Origin: Clostridia bacterium
Lineage (GTDB): Bacteria; Bacillota; Clostridia; Oscillospirales; Acutalibacteraceae
Direction of reading: 5' to 3'
DNA length: 64,000 nucleotides
Assembly (NCBI GenBank): GCA_017428625.1
Contig: JAFRQM010000042.1
Span: forward strand, 1-64,000
The position numbers and the translations under genes are program-made. Shown piece by piece: positions 35,075 through 44,031 of this stretch (the stretch's first letter is position 1; each line of letters opens with the position of its first letter). The notes beneath the pieces are model-generated. The model searched no databases. It was not told the origin of the DNA and worked only from the letters and a program-made list of their open reading frames with translations.

Positions 35075-36184
35075 TCAGTCTTTGTTTGCTTCCATCTGAA
35101 GATAAGCGTTTATGAAACCGTCAATGTCACCGTCCATAACAGCGTTTATGTTGCCGATTTCAAAACCTGTTCTGTGGTCTTTGGCAAGGGTGTAGGGCAT
35201 AAACACGTATGAGCGTATCTGGCTGCCCCAGGCGATTTCTCTCTGTTCGCCTTTTATATCTTCGATTTTGTCGAGGTGTTCTCTCTCTTTTATTTCAATA
35301 AGTTTGGATTTGAGCATTTTCATTGCGACATCCCTGTTCTGAAACTGGCTGCGCTCAACCTGGCTTGCGCAGACAATGCCGGTGGGGATGTGGGTAATGC
35401 GCACGGCAGAAGAGGTTTTGTTGACTTTCTGACCGCCGGCGCCGCTTGCGCGGTAATAATCTATTTTGATGTCGTCGGGGTTAATCTGAACTTCAACCGT
35501 GTCATCAATTTCGGGCATAACCTCAAGGGACGCGAAGGAGGTGTGCCTTCTGCCCGAGGCGTCAAACGGAGAAATGCGCACAAGGCGGTGAACACCCATT
35601 TCGCTCTTCATATAACCGTAGGCGTTTTCGCCCTCAATAAGCAGAACAGCGGATTTGAGACCCGCTTCATCGCCGTCGAGAAAGTCGATGAGACTTACTT
35701 TGAAACCGTGCTTTTCGCCCCAGTGCTCATACATACGCACAAGCATCTGGTTCCAGTCCTGAGCCTCTGTTCCGCCGGCACCTGCGTGGAAGGTGAGAAT
35801 TGCGTTTTTGGAGTCATACTCACCGGTGAGAAGAGTTGAAAGAGTCATACTGTCAAGTTTTGTGACAAAACTGTCAACGCTCTCTTTGCACTCATCAAAC
35901 AGGTCAAGGTCACCCTCTTCGTCGGCGAGTTCAATCATTGTAAGTGCGTCTTCATACTCGCCTTTGAGGCTTTCATAAGATGTGATTTTATTTTTAAGCT
36001 GCGCCGTTCTCTGAACCACTTTCTGAGAATTAGCGATGTCATCCCAAAACGCGGGTTCAGCCTGCTGTTTTTCAAGTTCGGCTATTTCTTCCGCCGCCTT
36101 GTCAAGACCGAGCGAGATTTTGAGCTGACCGAGTTTTTCTTCGTGGTCAAGAAGCGAAAGGCGCAGTTCCTCATATTGAACCAT
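35075..36184 (-). CDS. prfB: Peptide chain release factor 2
   Basis: 369 residues. The stop-codon recognition tripeptide SPF is at 205-207 (RISPFDASGRRHTSF), which marks RF2 and not RF1. The catalytic GGQ is at 250-252 (RASGAGGQKVNKTSSAVR). RF2 releases peptides at UGA and UAA. The reading frame is continuous through residues 20-35, where many bacteria have a programmed +1 frameshift at an in-frame UGA, so autoregulation by frameshifting is absent here. AAGGAGAAAT precedes the ATG. It leads a transcript with the cyclase and sugar transferase. Confidence 0.95.
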   Translation of the reverse strand: MVQYEELRLSLLDHEEKLGQLKISLGLDKAAEEIAELEKQQAEPAFWDDIANSQKVVQRTAQLKNKITSYESLKGEYEDALTMIELADEEGDLDLFDECKESVDSFVTKLDSMTLSTLLTGEYDSKNAILTFHAGAGGTEAQDWNQMLVRMYEHWGEKHGFKVSLIDFLDGDEAGLKSAVLLIEGENAYGYMKSEMGVHRLVRISPFDASGRRHTSFASLEVMPEIDDTVEVQINPDDIKIDYYRASGAGGQKVNKTSSAVRITHIPTGIVCASQVERSQFQNRDVAMKMLKSKLIEIKEREHLDKIEDIKGEQREIAWGSQIRSYVFMPYTLAKDHRTGFEIGNINAVMDGDIDGFINAYLQMEANKD

Positions 36185-36229
36185 AAATAATTTCTCCTTA
36201 GATTTGATTGCATATTAAATCAATTTTAT

Positions 36230-36258
36230 ATTATATATAAAAATACACATAAAGTAAA
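36230..36258 (-). promoter_or_regulatory. Promoter of prfB
   Basis: On the minus strand TTTACT (36253-36258), 17 bases, TATAAT (36230-36235), 46 bases upstream of the start. Confidence 0.65.
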
Positions 36259-36282
36259 GTATTTAATAAATTTTTTACAATA

Positions 36283-36311
36283 TTGCATTTTGTTCATATT
36301 TAGTATAAAAT
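36283..36311 (+). promoter_or_regulatory. Promoter of the zinc-finger membrane protein and galU
   Basis: TTGCAT (36283-36288), 17 bases, TAAAAT (36306-36311), 32 bases before the start codon. Confidence 0.6.
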
Positions 36312-36343
36312 TGTATGGTATAGTTCTGTCAGAGGTGTAAATT

Positions 36344-37399
36344 ATGAATTATGAGAATCAGATATGCGCCGGATGCGGTCAGCCTTTGCTCACGGGTGAA
36401 GATGTTGTTGTGTGCCCCGTGTGCGCGACACCCCAGCACCGCGCCTGCTATGACAAAATAAACAACTGCGTCAACGGTTATCTGCACGCGTCGGGATATA
36501 TCTGGCAGCCCGATTCACCGGACGCTCCCGCGGTTGATGAAGCGCCCTCATCAGATGAGGAAAACGCCGCTTTCGGCGGTGAATACCGCGAGCAGCCCGC
36601 CGAAGGGCTTTACTGCCCGATGTGCGGTGCAAAAAACGAGTCGGGCGCATTTGTATGCAGTAACTGCCGCAGCCCGATGCCGGTCGGTGCCGGAGCGTCA
36701 ATCCCCTTCCCTTTCAACATGCCGTTCCCGCATCAGAGCCCGTATCTCAGGGGCACGGGGCTTACCGACGATGATGAAATCGGCGGTTTCAAAGCGGCGG
36801 ATATAGCCGTTTATCTCAAGAATTTTCAACGCAAATTCATCCCTAAATTCAAGCGTTTTTCTGACGGCGGAATCAAAGCGTCATGGAACTGGGGAGCATT
36901 CTTCCTTTCTCCGTTTTATTTCTTCTACAGAAGAATGATTAAAGCGGGTCTTGCGTTTTTCGGAATATTCGTGGCAATTTCGCTTATTATAACTCCGATA
37001 CTCGAAAAAGACAGCGCGCTTTACATAAGCGTTTATAACGAGGTTTACAGCGAGATGTCGGAAAACAAGGGCGTGATGAGCGCAGAACAGCAGCAGAGGC
37101 TATACAACGCAATGGTTATGACGGCAAAGACTCTCTCAAAGGACCCGAAGTTCATCGCCTGCGCGTCGGCTTTTGTGCTCGCTCACATCATCTCAGCCTT
37201 GTTTGCGGACTATTTCTGCTATTCAAAAACCCTCAAAGACATTACGATTGTGCGTGAAAACACACGAGAGGAGATTCCTTTGCGGGTTATGCTCTACAAT
37301 GTGGGCGGCACATCGGTTCTAAGTTTTATCTGCAGTTACTGTCTTTTTTCGCTGGTATGCCGGCTGCTGATGTCATTTGCCGAAAAACTGATAACTTAA
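36344..37399 (+). CDS. RING-like/zinc-ribbon membrane protein (DUF2628-like)
   Basis: 351 residues. The N-terminus holds a RING-like Cys/His cluster (CAGCGQPLLTGEDVVVCPVC then QHRACY), and a second zinc ribbon CPMCGAKNESGAFVCSNC follows near residue 92. The C-terminal half has SWNWGAFFLSPFYFFYRRM, the DUF2628-type membrane entry, and about four membrane helices. Proteins of this kind are common in Clostridia but have no settled function. It precedes galU by 12 bases on the same transcript. Confidence 0.78.
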   Translation: MNYENQICAGCGQPLLTGEDVVVCPVCATPQHRACYDKINNCVNGYLHASGYIWQPDSPDAPAVDEAPSSDEENAAFGGEYREQPAEGLYCPMCGAKNESGAFVCSNCRSPMPVGAGASIPFPFNMPFPHQSPYLRGTGLTDDDEIGGFKAADIAVYLKNFQRKFIPKFKRFSDGGIKASWNWGAFFLSPFYFFYRRMIKAGLAFFGIFVAISLIITPILEKDSALYISVYNEVYSEMSENKGVMSAEQQQRLYNAMVMTAKTLSKDPKFIACASAFVLAHIISALFADYFCYSKTLKDITIVRENTREEIPLRVMLYNVGGTSVLSFICSYCLFSLVCRLLMSFAEKLIT

Positions 37400-37411
37400 A
37401 GGGGTGAAAAA

Positions 37412-38668
37412 ATGAAAATAACAAAAGCGATTATCCCTGCCGCGGGGCTCGGCACAAGGGTTCTGCCCGCTTCAAAATCCGTGCCCAAAGAAATGCTCAA
37501 CATTGTTGACAAGCCTGCAATTCAATATCTGGTTGAAGAAGCGGCGGCAGCGGGAATCACAGATATTCTTGTTATCACAAACAGGGGCAAGGGTGTTATT
37601 GAAGACCATTTTGACCACTCTTTTGAACTTGAAAAAAACCTTGAGGGCAACCCATCAAAGGCAAAACTGCTTGAAAGCATAACAAAAGTTACCGAACTCG
37701 CCAACATCAGTTATATCCGTCAGAAAGAAACAAAAGGTCTCGCGCACGCGCTTTATTGCGCGAAGGCATTTGCGGCGGGCGAACCTGTTGCAGTTCTCTA
37801 CGGCGACGATGTTGTTATAAACAATAAAAACCCCGCGACGGGTCAGCTTTGCAGAGTTTATGAAAAATACGGCAAAACCGTTGTGGGCGTGCAGAACGTT
37901 GACCGCGACAAAATAGGGCTTTACTGCTCGCTCGGCGTTACCCCGTTTGAGGATGAAAGCAGAATAATGGCGTGCGACAAAATCATTGAAAAGCCAAAAC
38001 CCGAAGAGGTTATGTCGCTTTTTGCCATACTCGGCAGAGTTGTTATTTCGCCCGAGGTTTTTGACCTTATCGGCAAAGGACTTGAAGAAACGCCCGAAGG
38101 CAAAGAACTTTATCTCACCGACATTTTCAGTTTTCTCGGCTCTCAGGGCAGACTGCTCGCCTACGATTTTGAAGGCAGCCGCTACGATATGGGCAACAAA
38201 CTCGGCATTATGAAAGCCAACTGTGAGGTTGCAATGAACCATCCCGAAATCGGTGAGGATTTCAGAGCGTATCTGAAGGAACTTGTAAAGACATTCGGAA
38301 ACGGTATTGATTCTTCCGAAACGAAAGGAATGATGTCTGTGCAGAATTATTGCGAAAACTGCTGTATTCCGTTTGATGAAAACCGCTGCCCGGTATGCCG
38401 CAGAAAGAGCAGACGCAGCGTTGAACCGGATGACCTGTGTTTTCTTACCGAAAAAGAACAGGTCTGGGGCGGTATGCTGGCAGATGTGCTCACACAGAAT
38501 AACATTCCCTTCATTCAGAAAAGCGTTCTCGGCGCGGGGATAACGATGAAAATCGGTCCCGCCCGCGAAAGAGTCCTGTTCTATGTTTTTTACAGGCATC
38601 TTTCCGAAGCCCGCGACATTGTGAATGAATTGTTTTCTTCGTCCGCTGAAGAAAACACAGAAGAATAA
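37412..38668 (+). CDS. galU: UTP-glucose-1-phosphate uridylyltransferase fused to zinc-ribbon and DUF2007-like domains
   Basis: 418 residues. Residues 1-295 are a complete GalU: IPAAGLGTRVLPASKSVPKE, VDKPAIQYLVEEA, VLYGDDVV and GSRYDMGNKLG. It makes UDP-glucose from UTP and glucose-1-phosphate. Typical GalU ends there. Here the frame continues through a four-Cys ribbon (CENCCIPFDENRCPVC, near 312-327) into a roughly 70-residue region (LCFLTEKEQVWGGMLADVLT to HLSEARDIVNELF). That region resembles DUF2007, a putative signal-transducing fold. GGGGTGA precedes the ATG. The fusion suggests allosteric or partner-mediated control of UDP-glucose supply (inference). Confidence 0.92.
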   Translation: MKITKAIIPAAGLGTRVLPASKSVPKEMLNIVDKPAIQYLVEEAAAAGITDILVITNRGKGVIEDHFDHSFELEKNLEGNPSKAKLLESITKVTELANISYIRQKETKGLAHALYCAKAFAAGEPVAVLYGDDVVINNKNPATGQLCRVYEKYGKTVVGVQNVDRDKIGLYCSLGVTPFEDESRIMACDKIIEKPKPEEVMSLFAILGRVVISPEVFDLIGKGLEETPEGKELYLTDIFSFLGSQGRLLAYDFEGSRYDMGNKLGIMKANCEVAMNHPEIGEDFRAYLKELVKTFGNGIDSSETKGMMSVQNYCENCCIPFDENRCPVCRRKSRRSVEPDDLCFLTEKEQVWGGMLADVLTQNNIPFIQKSVLGAGITMKIGPARERVLFYVFYRHLSEARDIVNELFSSSAEENTEE

Positions 38669-38715
38669 AAGCTCTGCGCGCGGTGTATCCGTGCCGGGCA
38701 TTACAGTTTAACATT

Positions 38716-38751
38716 AAAAAAAGGACTTGCGAAGCTGCAAGTCCTTTTTTG
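38716..38751. terminator. Bidirectional terminator between galU and the IolB-like gene
   Basis: AAAAGGACTTGC and GCAAGTCCTTTT pair perfectly around GAAGCT, with long A and T runs on the two sides. Confidence 0.88.
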
Positions 38752-38761
38752 CTGTTATCTG

Positions 38762-39535
38762 TCATTCGGCATTCGCGAGCCATTCGTGCTCGGGTTCATA
38801 AATGCGGGTTTTATCCCACGGGTCGCCGGCAATGTGCCTTATCATCCACACATAATACATTGTGTAACCGGGAGCGCACACCTGCTGGTGGGCGTTATTC
38901 GGCTCAATGCAGAGGAAGGAGCCATCGGTTATCTTCTGAACATCGTCGCCCATAAAAGCCGCTCCGAAGCCCTGCGGGTAGTTGAATTGATAATAATAGA
39001 GTTCGGGCTGGGGATGGTAGTGAGGCGGATAACTCGACCATCTGCCCGGATTGTGGAACACTTCGCCCAAAACCATATTTGAATACGGCGCGTTTGAAAG
39101 GTCAAACATTGTTGAAACGGTGCGTTTACCGGTGCCTTCCCACTGGGTTGCCCCGAACTCCTGATAAAGGCAGATTTCGGGAGTGTAGTAAACGGGGTCG
39201 AATGTTCTGTCGTTGTCGGTCTGCTGAATAATAAACTCACTGTCGAGTTTTGCCGTTACGGTTACCTTTGTGCATTTGCAGACATGAAGGGCATAGGGTG
39301 TTTTTTGAAACGGGTTTTCACGCACGGCGGTAACGGCGCTGTCTGTTCCCCAGTCAAACGCAAGCTGACCCTTGAGAAGCAGAAAAGCCGTTTCGTTTTT
39401 TTCATCATAAAGTGAATATGTTTCGCCCTGCGCAAGTTTTTTGACTTTGATGTTCATCATCATTGACGCGTGTTTTCCGCCCATTTCGCACAGGATTTTT
39501 TCGTTATTCTCGTTAAACACGGGATTTTCAAGCAT
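38762..39535 (-). CDS. iolB: KduI/IolB-family isomerase (5-deoxy-glucuronate isomerase-like)
   Basis: 257 residues, bicupin. The IolB signature NPGRWSSYPPHYHPQPELYYY is nearly as in known enzymes, with the metal-binding His residues and Glu. QGFGAAFMGDD and NNAHQQVCAPGYTMYYVW follow. IolB converts 5-deoxy-glucuronate to 2-deoxy-5-keto-gluconate in inositol breakdown. No other iol genes are in the window, so the assignment to inositol catabolism is not supported by context and another uronate is possible. AGGAGG precedes the ATG. It is 17 bases after the cyclophilin gene. Confidence 0.8.
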   Translation of the reverse strand: MLENPVFNENNEKILCEMGGKHASMMMNIKVKKLAQGETYSLYDEKNETAFLLLKGQLAFDWGTDSAVTAVRENPFQKTPYALHVCKCTKVTVTAKLDSEFIIQQTDNDRTFDPVYYTPEICLYQEFGATQWEGTGKRTVSTMFDLSNAPYSNMVLGEVFHNPGRWSSYPPHYHPQPELYYYQFNYPQGFGAAFMGDDVQKITDGSFLCIEPNNAHQQVCAPGYTMYYVWMIRHIAGDPWDKTRIYEPEHEWLANAE

Positions 39536-39552
39536 TTTTATTTCCTCCTGAA

Positions 39553-40218
39553 TTATCCTTCAACAAGTTTTGCGCTTTCAATAACAATAGGCGTTACGGG
39601 TTCTGAGTTTTCACTGCCCGTTCTCTCAATTTCAAGAAAGGCGTCAACCGTCTCCATTCCCTCTGTCACCTTGCCGAAAGCGGCATAACTGCCGTCAAGC
39701 CACGGGCAGTCATTATAGCAAATAAAGAACTGGGAGGAGGCGGAATCGGGATAATCCGTGCGCGCCATTGACACAACGCCTCTTGTGTGTTTGAGTGTGT
39801 TTTGCGAAAAGCCGTTTGAGGCAAATTCACCGTAAATGCTCGGAACATCGGCAGTCTGCGACATTCCGCCCTGAGCCATAAAATTATCTATGACTCTGTG
39901 AAAGGTAAGCCCGTCATAGAATCCCTCTTTGACAAGGCTGACAAAATTATCAACGGAGCGCGGAGCGTATTCGGGGTAAAGTTCCATTGTGAAGGTTTCG
40001 CCGTTTTCCATAGTAAAGACGACCTGCGGATGGGTGCCGTCGTATCGGCTTATATAGGCGCCCGATGTCTGCAAATCCGCATCTGCCTCAATTTCACTGT
40101 TTGTTCCCGCGGGGGATGTGGCCGACTGCACCGTTTTGCTGCCGCAGCCCGTGAAGCAGAGAACGGCGAACAAGAGGGAAAATGTTAAACATAGAATTTT
40201 AAATACTGTCTTTTTCAT
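39553..40218 (-). CDS. Cyclophilin-type peptidyl-prolyl isomerase lipoprotein
   Basis: 221 residues. The signal sequence ends at the lipobox LCFTGC, so the protein is membrane-anchored outside the cell. The cyclophilin domain (about 65-220) shows FTMELYPEYAPRSVDNFVSL, GLTFHRVIDNFMAQGG (active-site Arg and Gln region), ASSQFFICYND and YAAFGKVTEGM. It speeds cis-trans prolyl isomerisation of exported proteins. It heads a transcript with the IolB-like gene and is divergent from the next gene. Confidence 0.92.
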   Translation of the reverse strand: MKKTVFKILCLTFSLLFAVLCFTGCGSKTVQSATSPAGTNSEIEADADLQTSGAYISRYDGTHPQVVFTMENGETFTMELYPEYAPRSVDNFVSLVKEGFYDGLTFHRVIDNFMAQGGMSQTADVPSIYGEFASNGFSQNTLKHTRGVVSMARTDYPDSASSQFFICYNDCPWLDGSYAAFGKVTEGMETVDAFLEIERTGSENSEPVTPIVIESAKLVEG

Positions 40219-40231
40219 TTTTTCAAAGTCC

Positions 40232-40260
40232 TTGATATTTTTATTTTTTTAGGATAATAT
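40232..40260 (+). promoter_or_regulatory. Promoter of the 386-residue membrane protein
   Basis: TTGATA (40232-40237), 17 bases, TAATAT (40255-40260), 45 bases before the start. Confidence 0.55.
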
Positions 40261-40261
40261 A

Positions 40262-40289
40262 ATAATAGCATAAACTGCAGAAATTTCAA
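40262..40289 (-). promoter_or_regulatory. Promoter of the cyclophilin/IolB-like operon
   Basis: On the minus strand TTGAAA (40284-40289), 16 bases, TATTAT (40262-40267). It is arranged back to back with the rightward promoter. Confidence 0.6.
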
Positions 40290-40305
40290 CAGGGAGAATT
40301 GCCGT

Positions 40306-41466
40306 ATGGATGAAAAAGAATTAAAGCGATCCGGCTCCCGCTCAGGTATCGGTGCCGCCGTCGCCGTTCTGTTTCTCGGAATTATTCTGATTTTAGGCGC
40401 AGTAATTATCTTTTCGGCAATCAACTGCAACACTGTTACGGAAAACATCTCCGCCGGGAACATAAGCGAAGCGCTGGACGAATATGACTCAATGAACCCG
40501 TTGGGTAAACTTGTTTTCGGCAAAAAAATCAATAATTCTTTTCTGAAAAAATACGGCGAGTATCTTGACAAAGGATATATCAAAACCGCCTGTGAAATGA
40601 CAGACACGCTTGAGGAAGAGTTTGAGGATTTCAACTTTGAGGAGTATTCCTCAAAACTTTCAGCCTGCGCTTCAAAAGCGCTGTGGAACGATGACTGCAA
40701 GGCTGCGGCTGACGCCGCGCAGTATATTCTCGAAAAAGACCCGAAGGCGGATATTTCGGTGCTTCGCTCGGGGCTTGAGGCGCAGATGGAAACATACGCA
40801 TCGCAAAGTGATTTTGAGGCAGTCAATTATATTGTGAAGCATCTGCCGGGCGCAAACCTCGAACGGATTGTAAACGGTATGGCTCTTGCGGCATACAACA
40901 CGGTATTCGGCGCGAGCGAGCCGGATTTTTCAAAATCTTCAAGACTTAAACTTGAAAAATTCCGTGAAATATCGGTTCTTTATTCGCTTGAAAAGGTCAG
41001 AGGCGGCGATATTCTTACGCGCTATCTCAACCACTACATTTCCGCCTGCGAGCAGTTTGAAGGCTATTTTGAGGTTTATAAACTTTATAAAACCGTCAGT
41101 TCGGACCTTGAACTCGCGCAGAGAAATTTCCGCCTTGCCGTAAATGCCGAAACACCGGAGGACAGCCACAGCGCCGCTGAGGTTGCCTACAGTTACGCAA
41201 ACAGGGCATATATAAACTCGCAGACTTATGATTCATCGCAGTTGGGTGTTACCGATTACAAGGACCTCTGCTATAAAATTGCCCGCAATATGTTTGCGCT
41301 GAGTGCCTGGAAGGAATCCGAAGATATAATAGCCTGCCGCGAAAAACAGGTAGGTCTTGAGCAGAGCAGGGCAACCTATGACGCGGAAATAACCCGCAAT
41401 GTTGACGGATTTTTACAGTATGAAGACGCTAAACTGAATCTGAGTTTACAGGCGCTTTACAGTTGA
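40306..41466 (+). CDS. Membrane-anchored protein of unknown function
   Basis: 386 residues. A short charged N-terminus is followed by one membrane helix (AVAVLFLGIILILGAVIIF, about 18-38), then an extracytoplasmic region of about 340 residues. That region is rich in Glu, Ala and Tyr, is predicted mostly helical, and contains repeated Ala/Tyr helices suggestive of TPR-like packing (inference). No catalytic motif is seen. GGGAGAA precedes the ATG. It is monocistronic. Confidence 0.75.
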   Translation: MDEKELKRSGSRSGIGAAVAVLFLGIILILGAVIIFSAINCNTVTENISAGNISEALDEYDSMNPLGKLVFGKKINNSFLKKYGEYLDKGYIKTACEMTDTLEEEFEDFNFEEYSSKLSACASKALWNDDCKAAADAAQYILEKDPKADISVLRSGLEAQMETYASQSDFEAVNYIVKHLPGANLERIVNGMALAAYNTVFGASEPDFSKSSRLKLEKFREISVLYSLEKVRGGDILTRYLNHYISACEQFEGYFEVYKLYKTVSSDLELAQRNFRLAVNAETPEDSHSAAEVAYSYANRAYINSQTYDSSQLGVTDYKDLCYKIARNMFALSAWKESEDIIACREKQVGLEQSRATYDAEITRNVDGFLQYEDAKLNLSLQALYS

Positions 41467-41484
41467 ATAAAGATGATATGTTTT

Positions 41485-41510
41485 AAGCGCGCCGCAATTG
41501 CGGCGCGCTT
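41485..41510 (+). terminator. GC-palindrome hairpin after the membrane protein gene
   Basis: A perfect palindrome (AAGCGCGCCGC against GCGGCGCGCTT) with loop AATT and a short T-tail TTTGG. The stem is strong but the U-run weak. Confidence 0.6.
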
Positions 41511-41524
41511 TGGTTATCGGATGG

Positions 41525-42175
41525 TTATTGTTCAAAAAAACTTTGTATAAGAAAGACTGTTCTTTCCGCAAGATCATTGAAATAGTCAATTATGTTATAA
41601 CTGTTAGAATCGTTATACCCCACCGGCACTCCGTAAGCGTAAGTCCAAAGAGCTCTGAAATAATCATAATTATCTTTAAAATACCGGGGCAGATTCACGC
41701 TGAACGGTTGTTTGTTTTCAACACATTCTTTGCTGACTGTGGTTATCATTTTATTGTTTAGAAAAACGCTGACAAATGCACTCCAAATATAACTCTCTCG
41801 CGAATAATCATACGAGAAGACTATGCCAATTCGATCTTCGCCTAAATCAGAAACATAATGATAATCATAACCTGACCACTTAAGGGCAGCATTCGTTTGT
41901 GAATCATCCGAAAAAACAACGGTTAAATACTCGGGAAACTCACAGTCGCAGTCAACCTTACTGTAATAAACGCATACTTCAAGCTTAAATCCTTCCGGTA
42001 AAAGAACCTCTTTAATTCCGAGCTGTTCCGTTAATTCGGCGCTTGAAAAAGAAATTCTTTCGGCTGTGCTGCCGGTGTTTTCCGCGACTGTTTCGGCGTC
42101 AACAGCATTTGCCCCTAAACATACTGTTGAAAGCAGCAATACAATCGTCAAAAACAAAGAAAGCGATTTTCTCAT
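41525..42175 (-). CDS. Secreted protein of unknown function
   Basis: 216 residues. The signal peptide is SLFLTIVLLLSTVCLGANA. The mature protein is acidic and rich in Tyr, Ser and Val, with a CDC pair (DCDCEF) and a later single Cys. No recognised domain. The C-terminus DYFNDLAERTVFLIQSFFEQ is an amphipathic helix like those of other exported proteins here. AGGAGG precedes the ATG. It lies 28 bases after the subtilisin-like gene on the same strand, so it may be a partner or substrate of that protease (inference). The locus is more A+T-rich than its surroundings. Confidence 0.72.
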   Translation of the reverse strand: MRKSLSLFLTIVLLLSTVCLGANAVDAETVAENTGSTAERISFSSAELTEQLGIKEVLLPEGFKLEVCVYYSKVDCDCEFPEYLTVVFSDDSQTNAALKWSGYDYHYVSDLGEDRIGIVFSYDYSRESYIWSAFVSVFLNNKMITTVSKECVENKQPFSVNLPRYFKDNYDYFRALWTYAYGVPVGYNDSNSYNIIDYFNDLAERTVFLIQSFFEQ

Positions 42176-42203
42176 TTTGGCTCCTCCTGTTTGTCAAATT
42201 TTA

Positions 42204-43418
42204 TCAGATATACCAAATAAAGCCAAACAAAAACAATATTATAATCCACTGCGGCAATGAATAGCGAACGGTTACAAGATATTCGCAACGCCTGTTATCG
42301 AATGTTTCAACAACAACTTTTGTTTTGCCACTTGATACACCTGTTAAATATCCGTCTTCGTCAACCGTTGCAACAGATTCATCTGTTGAATAACAATAAC
42401 GGCAGCTTCTGTCGGCGGCAAGTTTAATTTTGACTTTCTGCTTGTAAGTGATGTTTATTTTATCTTCCCACTTCAACTTGGCTTCAACCGTGCAACTCGG
42501 CAGCTTGCCATTTTCACAGGCAATGGCGCAAATGGTTTTTATATTTGAGCGCAGTGTGTCTATCGGTGATGTGTAAACAGGCGAAACACCTGCAACAGGA
42601 ATTGTACCGTCTGTAGTATAAAATATTATCGCATTGTTTTCTGCGGTGATAACGGCTCCGCTTGAGGATAAAGTTATTTTCGGTAAATCGGATAAAGAGT
42701 TCTCAAACATCTTTTTCACATTGACAACGCCTGTGCCGTAACTGCCTGCAATCCATTCATCCGGAACAGTAACATTGTTTTTCAATATGCTTTCGCATTG
42801 CATAAGGGTTAAATCCGGCTTTGCAGATTTCAATATTGCTAGCGCAGAGGTAACAAGTGGAGCAGCAAATGATGTGCCTTCCCGAGGGGTTAACATATTA
42901 AAAAGATTATAAGCACACCAAATTTCTTCACCGGGAGCGGAAATATCCACACATTCTCCATAGTTGGTTACACAACCTGCTTTTTTCAATGATTCCAAGG
43001 TGTTTTCGCTGGTTGTTTTGTTCGTTGCGGCAACTGTAACAACATAATCATTACAGCTTGGATAAAAACCGGTGTTGCTAATGTTTTTTCCTTCATTTCC
43101 CGCGGCAACAACAACAGCAACGCCTGCCTCATGTGTGTTGTATAGGGTTTTATTCCAGAATTCTTTGTTTTTTCCTTCAAAACCAATGCTGAAGTTGATA
43201 ATATCAGCACCTTTGTCAACTGCATTGTCTATTGCAATATTTAAAGCAGAATAACAGATTTGATTATTGATATTAGGTGTTTTATAAGGAATAATTTTCA
43301 CAGAATCCGGCGTGTTTTTTTCTATTGTATATGCAACTGCTGTCCCATGCCCTTCTACATCTATAGTTCCGTTGAAATCTCCGTAAATATTATGCCTTTC
43401 GGGATAAGCGCTTTTCAT
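42204..43418 (-). pseudogene. Subtilisin-like serine protease, C-terminal part (after frameshift)
   Basis: 404 codons. It contains the catalytic His in VEGHGTAVAY, the oxyanion Asn in VVVAAGNEGKN and the catalytic Ser in GTSFAAPLVTSA. A chitobiase-like segment (IIFYTTDGTIPVAG), a Big-2-like domain (SVATVDEDGYLTGVSSG) and a C-terminal membrane helix (WIIILFLFGFIWYI) follow. The in-frame ATG at 43418 has no ribosome site, and a protein from it would lack the catalytic Asp and signal peptide. It is the continuation of the upstream frame, not an independent gene. Confidence 0.8.
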
Positions 43419-44031
43419 CCATAAATTTGCTCATTACTGTAATTCCCGAATCGAAAAGAATTACATGCACCTCATGAAATCTGACGCTGTTTTCCGACAA
43501 ATTTTTTATAACTTCAAGAGTTTTTACGATTTTTCGCTCCCAAAATTTGTCGTCTTCTCCTCTTGAATCGGATTCTTCAACATCTGCAGTTTCATAAGAA
43601 AAATCGAAATAATAATCAGGCTCAACAAATTCAACATAACTTGCAGTTGAATACTGTTCAAATGCATATTCAGCTGCTTCCTGCGAAGTATACTGAAGAA
43701 TATATACCGAGTCGGGTCCGTCAATTCTGTCAACAGCGGAATAATCCGTAACAAGGGTTTCACCCTGATTTGTTTTTACAATCAAACGGTGGCAGCTGAA
43801 ATCATCTTCAGCATTTTTGGATAAAGAAGATGATATATCAGGATTGTTTGAATCATATGTTTCAATCATTTCACCGATTGCCGTTAAAAATTCTTCCGAA
43901 GTCATTTCTTCGGCAGATTCCGCGGAAGAATGCACAGCCGAAGAAGCGAAGCTTATTAATAATACAATTATTATAAGCGATGCGATAAACTTTTTCAAGT
44001 GCTTTGCAACTTTTTTCCGATAAGTAAGCAT
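43390..44031 (-). pseudogene. Subtilisin-like serine protease, N-terminal part (frameshifted)
   Basis: 213 codons from an ATG eight bases after AGGAGG. The signal peptide is SLIIIVLLISFASSAVHSSA. An I9-type propeptide follows (RLIVKTNQGETLV to YVEFVEPDYYF), then the catalytic Asp in HVILFDSGI. The frame then runs to LSRKA and stops. Removing one A from the AAAA run at 43412-43415 joins it to the second part as FMDE-SAYPERHN without loss, giving one protease of about 609 residues. The cause may be a natural mutation, a +1 frameshift or a sequencing error in a short homopolymer. Confidence 0.82.

Noticed and set aside
36080..36184. Programmed +1 frameshift in prfB
   Set aside because: The frame is continuous through the usual site with no in-frame UGA or slippery CUU-UGA.
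37655..38701. 348-codon leftward frame opposite galU
   Set aside because: The opposite strand is an unmistakable GalU; the antisense frame has no domain and arises from codon bias.
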